Source of the DNA: Corticium candelabrum
Taxonomy: Eukaryota; Porifera; Homoscleromorpha; Homosclerophorida; Plakinidae
DNA: 64,000 bases
NCBI RefSeq assembly: GCF_963422355.1
Contig: NC_085085.1
Span: 15,792,043 to 15,856,042 of the forward strand
Reading direction: 5' to 3'
The notes beneath the pieces are model-generated. The model did not search any database and was not told the DNA's origin. It saw nothing but the letters and a program-made list of their open reading frames with translations. Each line of letters starts with the position of its first letter. The first letter of the stretch is position 1. Below are positions 15,546 to 34,716 of this stretch, piece by piece. A program made the position numbers and the translations under genes.

Positions 15546-18105
15546 CTATGTCTTTTCAAAATGTACAACAAATTGAGGAAGTATTTGTTCCTTGCTTTTG
15601 ATGACAAAGATGTCCTTTCTTGCACCAATGTTGTAGTCTTCACCCTTTTTTCCTTGGAGCACCCGACAAAGTAAAACTTTTGATGATGAACGGGCATAGG
15701 ATATAGCCACAGCAGGATCCTCAACAGTACTGTAAGGTTGTGCAATTGACTGTAAATTATTGCAGTTGTGTTGAAAAAATTTATAGGGTTCTTACTAGAC
15801 TCCTTGGCCATACACTGCACCATTTCGTATTTCAATACCTTGCCCTCCAATTTTGAAACCTTCCTTCACAATGTTTGATATGGCACAGTCTGTAATAGAC
15901 AATACTTAACAAACATGCTACATGTTACTAGTATTGGTATGCATCCTTCCTCTTGCTCATGCAATGTCATTAGATAAATCTCATTATCTGGTTATAATAT
16001 ACTTTCCTATGTAGTACATGTAATTTCATGAATATCATGATGATCTGTTCATTGATTCAACGGTCTACAAACACTTCACCTACCATCTGTCCCATGAAAC
16101 ACAAAACGCTCTTCTGTATTCTTGTGTAGTGTTTTAAACAACTTTTTCTTGTTGTTGTATTGAACGTTTAAAGTTCCATTGTCAATATGTTCAACTTTTC
16201 TAACTCTAGCTTTCATTTCAACAGGTAGCATCCGAAGAAACTAGCAAAGTTATGCAGAAATTATTGGGCAACAACTGGTCTCTTACAAATGTTGAATAAA
16301 CATGCAGAGGTATGTGCATGCTCATGATCACCTGAGACTCTGCTTCTCGATAGAGGAGATCGTCCAGCCTTGCATATCCAGACATTAGTTTCTGAAATGG
16401 CATCAACTCCCTCATACAAAAATGACCAGCCTCTAGAGTCATTCCGAGCTCTCCTGTTATTTCGTATTTTACAACATATTGAGGAAGTATCTGTTCTTGA
16501 CTTTTGATAACAAAAATGTCAGGTCGTGCACCTTGATGATGATAAACTACCCGACATAAAATGACTCTATTGGCACCACTTTTTTGTGAGTATGTCATAG
16601 CCACAGAAGGATCTTCAACAGTGCTATTAAAACAGATAACAATAAAACACAGAAATGCAAGAAACTAGAATGTCCTCACTAAATTCCTTGACCATAAACA
16701 GCACCATTCTTTATCTCAATTCCTTGCCCTCCGATTTTGAAGCCCTCTTTTACTATCTCGGAAATTGAAGCCTCTGCAAAAAAATCTACTCAAACTGTCC
16801 TACTGTCTTTACAATTAAGATTAATTAATCAACTGTGTATTAATCTACGCTATTTCCTTTCTTGTTCAAGTCACATGACAACAATATAAACAAAATAAAT
16901 GAAATCATTTGTTTTAGCATGTAGAAGCAAATACAATAGATATAATACTTAAATTAAGTATATGTAAACAATAGAAAATGCAATTAAGTGTAACCAAAGA
17001 ATGGATTGTCTAGACGACATGTACCAAAGCTATGGTTTATTCTTACATGTACCATTTGTTTTGTGGAAAACAAAACTCTCTTTACATGCTCCATTGCAAG
17101 ATAATGTCCGTTTTTTCTCTGTGTAACGAATATTCAAATTTCCATTATCAATGTAGTCGACTTCCACTATATCGACTTTCATCCCTACAGGGAGCATTCG
17201 AAGAAACTAAAATTCACACAAATTGTAAAATGTTAGAAACAAACTGCTTGTAATTTAATAATCTCACTTCAGCTTCTGCTTCTCGAAATCGCAAGTCATC
17301 CAATCGGTCAGTTCCATCAGATACCGCAGATGGTCGTGACAGCACTCTTCGATCAAAATAGTCTTTCTGTAGTGTCATGCCAAGTTCCCCTTTATTAGAA
17401 TACACTTTTTCTTTCACCTTACAGTGAACAATATAGTCTGGGTGTGCCTAAGTATATCGTTTTAACAACGTAGAATTTGCATTCATATGACAGTTACTGT
17501 AGACTGCAAGTGGTTACATGATCAGCAGAAGACAGTTTGATTTCCCTGTCATTTGATTCTGGCAATTGTTCACTTTGTTGCTAAAGAAATGGTTGTGCAA
17601 AAATAGAACAATTCGTTATTGTTACACACAACACCTTAACTTACCAGAATATCACGAGTCCTCTTAACACATCTGGGAAAAGTGTTTTTAATTATCTATT
17701 GTAATTTGTTTGCACACTTCTACACAACCAGCATACCTTGTGGTTGGTTGTAAAACAGCGAACCTGATGAGAGCAAACGTTCTATCTAATTCAGACACCT
17801 TCATTACATGCTGCTTTGTAAACCTCCAGTCCTTCACCAAGAAAATGTGCAGAAACTGATACAGATAAATATAACTACCATACGTTATTGCTCACCTTCC
17901 TTTCATATGCTGCCAGTCCAGTTCTGGCAATGTCATTTAACTCTTGTTGGTCGTTCACAAATTTAAATTTGTAAGTTTCTTGCCCATAATCTGGTATCTG
18001 CAGCTTGGCCTTGAGCCAATTTTTTAGAAGTTCAGAGTTTTGTATTTCATGAATACTAGAAACAATTGCTGATTTCCGTCCCACATCAGGAAGAAACTGT
18101 GAAAC
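15546..18105 (-). CDS. Tandem PARP catalytic-domain protein (3' part; possibly the C-terminus of the helicase gene)
   Basis: Eleven exons in continuous phase: 17896-18105, 17737-17855, 17645-17672, 17518-17580, 17268-17447, 17053-17206, 16680-16773, 16332-16623, 16084-16240, 15796-15889, 15546-15729; 524 residues to the stop. After about 140 residues of unknown character come two repeated units. Each has a linker (GELGMTL, LDDL, REAE, FLRMLPV) followed by a PARP-like core: RFVFHGTD, then IVKEGFKIGGQGIE, YGQGVY, TVEDPAVAISYA, and KDIFVIKSKEQILPQFVV. His of FHGT and Tyr of GQGVY fit the H-Y of the PARP active site. The first copy reads FVFHKTN in place of the second copy's FHGTD. The first exon starts at an acceptor with no ATG in the 75 bases above it, so 5' exons lie beyond the LINE or in the gap. 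Confidence 0.8.
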
Positions 18106-18150
18106 CTGTAGAAGATATGCAAGTATATAGTATACACATGTATGTGATGT

Positions 18151-18712
18151 ATGTATGTATTTATGTATGGTATCAGATGGCAGGATTTGGTTCCTAATAC
18201 GGAAGTTCTTAGAATCTGCAACATGAATGGTATCAAAACATTCCTTCTATCAGCACAATTTTGTTGGTCAGAGCACTTGGTTCATACGAATGATGACAGA
18301 ATACCAAAGGCTGTGTGTGTTCTACGGACAACTAGAGGAGGGAGCACGTTTACAGGAAGGTTAAAAAAAAGATTAAAAGACAGTCTGAAGTCAAACTTGA
18401 AATCTTGCCATATACATCCTCTACAGTTGAAAAATAGCTAATGACAGGTCTCAATGGAGATCAACATGCAGTACTGCCATCCAACAATTTGAAGACGATT
18501 GCTGTGAGCCTAAGATAATGAAGAGACAATGTCAAAAGGCAGGGAACTACCATTGCAGCACTCAATGCACCTGTGAGATTTGTGGCCGTGTCTGTGGATT
18601 ACATATAGGGCTATTTTTCGAAAGACAAAGTCATGAATGAGATTTGTCGAAATCAACAACTCAATCCATCATGTATGTATGATGTGTCTATGTTTGTATG
18701 TATGTACGGACC
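18151..18712 (+). mobile_element. Decayed LINE 3' end with (TATG)n tail
   Basis: Plus-strand frame remnants resemble the reverse-transcriptase C-terminus of animal LINEs: SEHLVHTNDDRIPKAV, GRLKKRLKDSLKSNLK, then, after frame changes, a Cys/His finger (CTCEICGRVCGLHIG). Stops and frameshifts show it is dead. It is followed at 18671-18712 by TATG/TGTA repeats of the kind found as LINE tails, and a similar run precedes it at 18140-18170. It sits between the helicase and PARP exons. Confidence 0.6.
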
Positions 18713-18845
18713 ATAGCTCCTGCGTAGTGCACAGGAACGCAGCCAACTAACTGGGGTGTAACTGTAACGAATGGCAGCTCCTTATCCATTTGCCATTCTT
18801 TGCCATGTATGTATGTAGCAGTAACTGGTGACCTAGTTTTTTTCA

Positions 18846-19045
18846 NNNNNNNNNNNNNNNNNNNNNNNNNNNNNNNNNNNNNNNNNNNNNNNNNNNNNNN
18901 NNNNNNNNNNNNNNNNNNNNNNNNNNNNNNNNNNNNNNNNNNNNNNNNNNNNNNNNNNNNNNNNNNNNNNNNNNNNNNNNNNNNNNNNNNNNNNNNNNNN
19001 NNNNNNNNNNNNNNNNNNNNNNNNNNNNNNNNNNNNNNNNNNNNN
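18846..19045. other. Assembly gap, 200 N
   Basis: Exactly 200 N, a conventional placeholder for a gap of unknown size. It interrupts an exon of the helicase gene, so missing helicase coding sequence must lie in it. Confidence 1.
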
Positions 19046-26469
<7,424 letters not shown>

Positions 26470-26622
26470 ATCTACTTCAATCGTCGTCAGAAAGCTTACT
26501 ACTACACTCTAAACACGTAAAACAGTACAGAAAAATAAAGGACAAAGCGCAGCCAGCAGTTTAACTAGACGCTTGGCAATACGTGTATCGTAGCCCGGAT
26601 AACAACCCGGAAAAAAGTTACT

Positions 26623-27287
26623 GGTATCCGTAGGCGCCTCGCATTGGTGAGTAACAAGTCCAAAGGAGTTTTCTGACTGAAACGCTGGGTCCTAGCTAGA
26701 CTGTATGCCGGTCTGTCATGGAAGGAAACATAATGTCATTCAAACTGTACTGTAATACTTAAGACCTGGCAGGTAGTTGTCGTTTCGTAACGACGGTGGT
26801 ATGGTATTTACTGTCGACATAGAAATTGATATCGGCAAACATCGACTATCAACACTGTTACAGTAGATACAGCACAGTGTACTAGAGGATGATCGTACTG
26901 TAGTTGTTCTACAGGACGTGTGAATAGTCGACTGTAGATGGCATTCAACTCCTGAAGGTGTTTGTTGGTTGTCATGTACACACAATCCCTAGCTACAATA
27001 CAAAAGGATGGGTCGACGAAACTTTGTGAGGCATTTTCTTCGCCGTTTGGTCACTTGCACGAATCTTCCTTCCTATGCTGATCTGTAGGCGGACACGGAC
27101 ACGATTTTTTGAAGTAGGTTTTCTAATGAAACGTGGTCGTGCAGAGAAGTTGCGCAACAGAAACGGGCGTGGTTCTAAATGGCTGTTGGTATATATAATA
27201 ATAATTATTATTATTAAGAGCCATCTAGGACCACGCCCCTTTCTGTTGCGCGACCCGGATTAGTAGCCTCGCTACGCTCGGCAATTA
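26623..27287. repeat. Dispersed repeat block, copy A
   Basis: Copy A starts GGTATCCGTAGGCGCCTCGC and ends CTACGCTCGGCAATTA. Copy B at 27324-28176 starts and ends with the same motifs, and intermediate landmarks (GCATTCAACTCCTGAAGGTG; GAAACGTGGTCGTG; GACCACGCCC) recur in the same order. It begins about 150 bp upstream of the helicase ATG, so it is part of or next to that promoter. It carries a long inverted repeat at its right side. Confidence 0.75.
27149..27254. repeat. Inverted repeat (hairpin) within copy A
   Basis: The arm at 27149-27184 (GTTGCGCAACAGAAACGGGC and on) is the near-perfect reverse complement of 27219-27254. The loop is a TA/ATT-rich stretch. This could be a foldback element end or a transcribed hairpin. 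Confidence 0.7.
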
Positions 27288-27323
27288 ATTAACTAGTACG
27301 GTGTACGGCGGTGTACGGTGTAC

Positions 27324-27972
27324 GGTATCCGTAGGCGCCTCGCGTTCGTGACTAACACGTTCAACGGAGTTTTCAGACTGAAACGCCGAGTCCTAGCTAG
27401 ACAATACGTATTTGTTGAAACCCTAGCTGTCATGGAAGTAAACATGCAAACTTCCTAGTAGTTTAGATTACGTCTATAGGTCTGGTATAGGTAGTCGTCG
27501 TTTTGCGATCGTGATCAAGACAATTGAAATGTACAGTCTAGGTATGCACTCAGTTCCGTTTTAATTAACGACAGTGGTATGGCAGTTACTGTACATAGAA
27601 ATTGATATCAGCAAACATTGACTATCAACAGTGTTAGATGCAGCACAGTGTAGTAAAGAATTGATTGTAGTATGGGACGTGTGAATAGTTGACTGTAGAT
27701 GGCATTCAACTCCTGAAGGTGTTTCTTGGTTATCAAGTACACACAATCCCTAGCTACAATACAAAAGGATGGGGCGGCGGAACTTCATGAAGCATTTTCT
27801 TCGCCGTTTGGTCACTTGCACGAATCGTTCTTAGACTCACCTGTAGTCGGACACGGAAATGATTTTTAAGGTAGGTCCTATCATGAAACGTGGTCGTGGG
27901 GAGGAGAAATTTGAGATTTGTGTACACACCCACACACCCACACACCCACACCCACACACACCCCCACACACA

Positions 27973-28025
<53 letters not shown>

Positions 28026-28030
28026 GCACA

Positions 28031-28096
<66 letters not shown>

Positions 28097-28176
28097 AAAA
28101 GCTCGATGGAGTCATATCGGACCACGCCCATTTCTGTTGTGCGACCCGGATTAGAAGCCTCACTACGCTCGGCAAT
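27324..28176. repeat. Dispersed repeat block, copy B, with a large CA insertion
   Basis: Direct repeat of copy A separated by about 36 bp. In place of the TA loop of copy A it has a 160 bp CA-rich microsatellite (27925-28094), and its left hairpin arm is diverged. The ending CTACGCTCGGCAAT is shared with copy A. Confidence 0.72.
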
Positions 28177-29274
28177 GACTCAGTCAACTATTGTATCTGG
28201 ATACTAGCGAGACACTATAAAATTTGCAGCTTCGAATAAATACTAAAAGAAACACGTGTCACCGTTGAATTCAGTATACAGTACATAAAGTTGAAATATA
28301 GTAAGTACTGCATGTAGCCTACCGTATAGATAGTCATTTTGATTGTCATAAAATACTTTTGATTTCATATAATCAGTCTCTACTTACTGTACATAGTGAA
28401 TTAGACGTAGGAAAACGTGACAATTTAAAGTTTCAAACTTACACAAGAAAGGCAGCAAATGATTTATACTAACACCCCATGTAACACTTGGTTGTTATAT
28501 AGGCATCTGACCTACGTATACACGTGGCAGTTAATTGTTATTTAGATATGTCTACTGTTTTGTTACATTTGCCTTCAAGAATAGGTTATCTAGCTGCAAA
28601 GAAAACATTCCAGCTAAAATAAAAAAGATCAGACAATCTGCAATAATTATAAACCAATCAAATAAACTAGTCATAAATATTTAACTTATTTGAAATAATT
28701 TACCTGAGTTTGTACAAACATCTAAATATCTGATAATAACATCATCATCCAACTATTTAATATTGCATCATTATTGAGAATGAATGCCATGCATATGCCC
28801 TGCAATTCATTTGTCAGCAAATTGTACGTACCGTGCTATTATTGTACAGTGCTAAACTACAATAAGCTCCACATGGCTCAGTAAATTTCATTTTTCGGCT
28901 CTATAGAAGATCAACACGTACATTTATGGCATACTGACAGCATTGTCTTGAAAGATAGCAAATCATACAATTGATGTTTAATTAATAAGTGAACAACATA
29001 TGTCCTGCAAGAAGTCAACGTTCCAGTCTTCATTCAGGTTAGCTCAAAACACTGGAGAGATCATCCTTCACAAATTTCATCATTTTGGGGATGAAATTAA
29101 TGATGTCACTAGGTTTCCAATCATGACCTTGGTCCTTGGAAAGAAGTTTGTCACAATCACCACTGAAAATGTGTATATCAATCTACACAAAATCTTCAAA
29201 TTAGTCTGAAACTTGTCTGTCTGTCTCTTTGTCTGTCTGTCTGCTTATTTGTCCGTTTACTGTTTGTCAGGTAA

Positions 29275-29359
<85 letters not shown>

Positions 29360-29854
29360 CACACACACTACCAAGAACTGCGTCAAATTGCTCACCTCAA
29401 CAAGTCCCTTTCAGGCACAGGCACCTATATACATGCACTCTCCTATTATATATAAAAAAGTTTGACGAAGAAATGTAACAATACATACTGCAGCTGTAAT
29501 TAACAGTCATAGCCGGATAACTGTTTACAAATAGAGGTATATTGCTCAACACTAAAGTGCTGTCTTGTTACACTTTGCATGTTTTTATACAAAAACGTTT
29601 CCAAAAATGTTCACAGAGCAGCAACAGTTGCAATTGGTGGAAAGTAGTCTACTAAAGCTGTCACCCATCTCTGTGAAGGTTTTGTCTTTTTTACTCCCTT
29701 TTTTACTCCCAATTAACTGATCACTCATCAACCATGCAAATAAGTGAAACAAGATACTAGTCTCAATCAATCAACACATGGCATATTAAGTGTGTATGGA
29801 AGCTAAAAATACATATCAAAGAGTCATTCAATAGCAGGCATCAATTGCTGCAGC
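28177..29854. other. Gene-poor interval with (TA)n repeat
   Basis: No supported exon. It contains a 70 bp TA microsatellite at 29277-29348 followed by CA. AT-rich sequence on both strands gives only short unsupported frames. Confidence 0.6.
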
Positions 29855-32800
29855 CTAAAGAGAAAGACAGACGGATTCAAAATATCTTTCACTTGCCACT
29901 GATTTAAAATATACTTTTACACCATTTTCAATAATTAAAATATTCGGTTGCTGGGGAAAGGCAGCAGAAAAGACTTTATCAGATGTATCAAAATCATCAG
30001 CTTTCTCTCTGGGCATAACAAGTTCTGAGATTTTCCATATGTGGTGATGATGATTCTCAACCTGTCTACACAAGGAAACTCTAACATTATTTCTAAAAAG
30101 TTGAAGAACCTAACTATCTGGAGAAACCCAGTAGATCGAAACGGTTGTCAGCAGAATCTGTCAAGCGTTTCAGAATTGACTTTACTTGATTAATCTAGTA
30201 TCCAGTTATAGTTGTAGTAATCCTTTGTTTGTTCATTATATGATTTATCCAGCCGGCTTATAGTTGAACTGTTCTGAGTATATACTTTAGTATAAATTGT
30301 GTTGCGTTGCATTTGTACGTTGACAAACATTTATTTGGAATAGGAGGGGAGAGGAGAGGGGAGAGGGGAGGGGAGAGAAGAGGGGAGAGGGGAGGAGAGA
30401 GGGGAGGGGAGAGGGGAGAGGGGAGAGGGGAGGGGAGAGGGGAGGGGAGAGGGGAGAGGGGAGGGGAGAGGGGAGGGGAGAGGGGAGGAGAGAGGGGAGG
30501 GGAGAGGGGAGGGGAGAGGGGAGGGGAGAGGGGAGGGGAGAGGGGAGGGGAGAGGGGAGGGGAGAAGGGAGGGGAGAGGGGAGGGAAGAGGGGAAGAAAG
30601 AGGGGAGAGAGGACGGGAGAGGAGAGAGAGGAGAGGAGAGGTGGAGAGGGGGAAGGGGGAGGGGAGAGGGAAAGGGGAGAGAGGGAGGAGGAGGGAAAGG
30701 GGAGAGGGGGAGGAGGAAGGAAAGGGGAGGGGGAAGGAAAGGGGAGGGAGAAGGAAAGGGGAGAGGGGGAGGAAAAGGAGAGAGGAGGAGGGGAGAGGGG
30801 GAGGAAAGAGGAGGAGAAGAGAGGGGGAGAGGAGAGGGGAGAGGGGGGGAAAGGAGAGGGGAGAGGGGAGAGGGGAGAGAAGAGGGGAGAGGGGAGGGAA
30901 GAGGGGAGAGGAAACGGGAGAGGGGAGAGAGGAGGGGAGAGGTGGAGAGGGGGAAGGAGGAGGGGAGAGGGGAGGGGAGAGGAGAGGAGGAGGAAAGGGG
31001 AGAGGTGGAGGAGGAGGGAAAGGGGACAGGGGGAGGAAAAGGGGACAGGGGAGAAAAAGGGGAGAGGGGGAGGAAAGAGGAGGAGGAGAGGGAGAGGGGA
31101 GGGGAGAGGAGGAGAGGGGAGGGGAGAGGGGGAAAGGGGAGAGGGGGAGGAAGAGGGGAGAGGGGAGAGGGGAGAGGGGGAGAGGGGAGAGGGGGAGAGG
31201 GGGAGAGGGGGAGAGGGGAGAGGGGGAGAGGGGAGAGGGGGAGAGGGGAGAGGGGAGAAGGGGAGAGGGGAGAAAGGGAGAGGGGAGAGGGGGAGAGGGG
31301 GAGAGGAGAGAGGGGGAGAGGGGGAGAGGGGAGAGGGGGAGAGGGGAGAGGGGAGAGGGGAGAGGGGAGAGGGGAGAGGGGAGAGGGGGGAGGGAGGGGA
31401 GAGGGGGAGAGGGGAGAGGGGAGAGGGGGAGAGGGGGAGAGGGGAGAGGGGGAGAGGGGGAGAGGGGAGAGGGGGAGAGGGGAGAGGGGAGAAGGGAGAG
31501 GGGAGAAAGGGAGAGGGGAGAGAGGGAGAGGGGGAGAGGAGAGAGGGGGAGAGGGGACAGGGGAGAGGGGAGAGGGGAGAGGGGGAGCGGGAAAGCTGGG
31601 GAGCGGGAAAGCTGGGGAGCGGGGAAGCTGGGGAGCGGGGAGAGGAATATGTAGCAAACAGTTTACTACCTTCGTTTGTTCTTCTGGGTGATCCACTGCA
31701 TCGTATCGAATAGAAGTCTCAACAGAGGTGATTAGGTCATATCCTTCATAACTGTATGATTTACGCTGTGCCTTTCTCTTAAAGTTCATTTTGTACCCAT
31801 TAGGTAATCCACTAAGTGGAGGAAGAACAAGGTCTTTCCCACTAATACGAACTTTCTCACAGAACTCTCTAATCAAAATATTATCCTCGTGTATCTCATC
31901 TTCAGTCCTTAGAGAGCAATCACGAATTGCTACAATAAGAAAACACACCATCCAAGGCTGCACGTAGCGAAAAGAATAAACATGTATGTAGCTGACCAGT
32001 TGTCATAAGAAGACGACAATCATATGGATAGCCAGGCATGGCTATGTCAGCTTTAAACCGTCGTGTTGAAGGAGTAGAGAGAAAACCTGCTGGTTTAATT
32101 TTCAGGAACAATGAAATTCTTCAGATCCAGTTTGATCACAGTCAACTTGTGTCACTGTTCCAAGTTCTTTCTTTGTGTCTTGCAGCCACAACGTGAAGCG
32201 ACGCTTTCGTACTGAAGGAGTATAAAAGTCAAAGTCATAACAAATTCCAGTACCTGTAGACTTTAGTCCATCAGTGTGCTCTGCAAGTAACCTATGGAGG
32301 TAGTCAATGTCCAAGCCAGCAACTCCAGACTCAAAGCAGCTGCGTAAATTGGGACCTTTGTTTGCTTTTGACAAAATTGTTTTTACTGAGACAGTACCAT
32401 CACCTAGGCAAAAAAACATGAACACATGTAAAAAATACAGTAGACACACCGTTCTTGTCAATCACATTACTATGAGCGATGTTTGAAAAAAGTAAATAAC
32501 CAAGATGTACCCATAAGTCAACTGTCATTGGTGATGTACTTGGCTGCTTGTCAACATCTTTTCTCATGAGTGTGAGTACTTCCTCTGCAGCCTGCATCCA
32601 TTTAGCACTGTGACTTTCCTGAGCTTTTGATGCAGACAACACATCTTTAGCATCCTTTATAAAGCCAAAGTCTTAAAATGGCAATAGATTAATATAACAT
32701 ATAAACAATACACATACCAATGATAGAGCATGTTGTGTAGGAACAAGTCTGTAGTACTTGGATCTTCGACCTGGTATTTTTGTTTGTTTCCAACACATTT

Positions 32801-33147
32801 CGTTGTCGCTTTCTATTAGTGAAGGATCTATTGTCAATTCCCACTTCACACAATCATGTTTAGCATCTCTTTTGCTCTGAAACATTGTCACAAGTAACAG
32901 TTGAGACAAATAGCAATATTGCAACATAGTTTCAAGCAAAACGTCTTACTATGACTCTTAAGACCTCTATTTTGGCTTTTTCAATTGCTTCTTCTTTTTC
33001 AGCTTCAATAAAAATCCGATTTGGAACAGAACGCTTAGTAAAAAGTTGAGCTCCTGTGTTTGTGCTGATTTGTTGGATCCTAAAGCCTCCCTTCCCAATT
33101 ACAAATCCCATGTCGCTTTCCTTTACTTCAATATGACTTCTAATCAT
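29855..33147 (-). CDS. KH-domain protein, family not recognised
   Basis: Seven exons join in phase into 460 residues: 32950-33147, 32718-32876, 32450-32654, 32140-32403, 31997-32086, 31670-31929, 29855-30061. It opens with a KH domain ([20 protein letters not shown], then [16 protein letters not shown]) bearing the GKGG nucleic-acid-binding loop. The rest is well structured but unknown to me: [94 protein letters not shown] binding is inferred only from KH. The chosen start is the first ATG in the KH exon (frame opens at 33166); a short upstream 5' UTR exon near 33270 is possible. The exon 3 acceptor at 32655 is weak and intron 4 is 53 bp. The last intron is filled by the GA tract. Confidence 0.78.
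30343..31646. repeat. 1.3 kb polypurine (GGGGAGA)n-type tract
   Basis: Plus strand is almost pure G and A in irregular GGGGAGA/GGGGGAGA units, ending in a short GGGGAGCGGGAAAGCT array at 31585-31637. It lies in the last intron of the KH gene, so its pre-mRNA would be C/U-rich. Long Gly/Glu/Arg or Pro/Ser/Leu frames across it are artefacts. Confidence 0.97.
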
Positions 33148-33166
33148 CTCTCGCCGCCGTGCTACC

Positions 33167-34716
33167 CTGTAATCAGTTGCGTTACACATGACTATACTTA
33201 GAATATATATACATATATACACAAAAACACACACATACACACACACAACAACAACAACAACAACAACTACCCTCTAAACTAATTCCCATGCGCCATAGCT
33301 GGTCTACATTGACAAGTGCCAATCTATATTTTATTTTATATGGAGTTTAATTAACCAGTTAAACATAGTTGAATTCGTCTGGAGATGCGCTGCTGAGCGC
33401 AAGCGCACGGCGGACTCACGAGGGCCTGCGTTGAACGGAGCATGCGCATCGCCAGCGACTATCCAGCACGCCATAGCCAGCAAGCATCCCAGAGCGCGTG
33501 TGTTTCGTTTCCCACCCTCCCATCCCAATGCCTGATGAGTTTGTGCTTGGGAGGTTTTTTCCCTATTCTTCATTCTATTAAATCTCCGTGGTCATCCACG
33601 CGAAAGGTGAGTTGGGTTGGAGTCCGGTCTGAAGTCCCGGATCCGCGCTGGACGTCGGTTCTCCCCGACCATGATGGGCTAGGCCAGGCTCCGCCCACTC
33701 TCCACGGCCACGCCTTCATTATGCAGGCTGGCTCTGGTAAGTGGTTGCATCAAGTCGGCAAGATGAACATCAATGGAAAACTGACGGAAGTAAGAATTCA
33801 ATGATATATATGCCTTGCTCCTTACAACAATAATTAACACGAGGCAAAACCTCTGGTTACGATAGGTCACGTCGACGACTCCACCACCGTTAGATGGATG
33901 TGGGTGGTACTATCTACTCAGCGTATACACATAGGTCCACAGTTACCATATGGTTGTATATGCTAAAATTGTCACAAGAACGGATGCAACCTAACAAAAA
34001 ACCATAAGTGCTTCATTGTTTCGTGGACTCAACCCAAAGCTACAATATAAGACAAATTAAAGTAGTTGCATGGATATGTTGAATTGTGTTGTGCGTGTCA
34101 TAGTCCATTTCTCCTTTAGTAGAGTGCTGATTTGCAAATACTAGTACGTGGCCTGATCTAGTAGGCAGTGCCTCCCCGTACGGGCCACGAGAAAGAGCGA
34201 TAGCTAATGAATACAGCCAAAATGAATGGCATCGGACCAGCGCGAAACATATGTTCAGACACATTCAGACACATTCGCAGTTTCAAATAGTTCGTAATTG
34301 TTATTTAGTGCGTGTTCTGTGCTCCACCCATTTTTGGGTCACGTGCAACAAGGAAAAGATCGAGAAATCACTTTGTCATTCAACAGCATGTTATCTCAAA
34401 CTGGTAAATGGATAAATGTGTGCTTAGAGGCATGATTTCAAGTTTGCGTGGGTGTGTCTGCGCGTGCGCGGTGAATCGTGAGCGCGCAAGTGTACAAACT
34501 GCGCATGCAGGAGGTCTCCTCTGCAGAAAAGCAGAGGTCTCGTGACCTCCTCTGACCTCTGACCTCTGCCCTCTTCCGAAGAGGGTAAAGAAACACCTCA
34601 ATTCTTCTCACATCTTCCAGAAGAGCCAGAAGAGGTAAAAACGCGCCAGTACAGAACAGTCCGTGAGTGCTTGTAAGCAGTAACTTCTAACTAATTAAAC
34701 TAATATAAATTAACTA
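33167..34716. other. Intergenic, KH gene upstream region to Sailor left end
   Basis: No supported gene. A 120-codon plus frame at 33442 and an 80-codon minus frame at 33331 have no recognised similarity. CpG and GC content rise at 33390-33720, compatible with a promoter for the minus-strand KH gene. A direct repeat of nuclear-receptor half sites lies at 34543-34565. Confidence 0.5.
34543..34565 (-). promoter_or_regulatory. Perfect DR1 nuclear-receptor type element with an extra half site
   Basis: On the minus strand the sequence contains AGGTCA, one base, AGGTCA (34565-34553), plus a third AGGTCA at 34548-34543. DR1 is the classical RXR/HNF4 site. The region is repetitive (TGACCTC units), so the match may be a by-product of a tandem repeat. 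Confidence 0.35.

Noticed and set aside
18146..18236. Upstream coding exon of the PARP gene
   Set aside because: The minus-strand sequence is TATG-type repeat with no acceptable start codon in phase.
30287..31963. Long frames of 250-560 codons encoding Pro/Ser/Leu or Gly/Glu/Arg repeats
   Set aside because: They are translations of the GA tract; open in all frames because the repeat lacks stops. Only the end at 31670-31929 is real exon of the KH gene.
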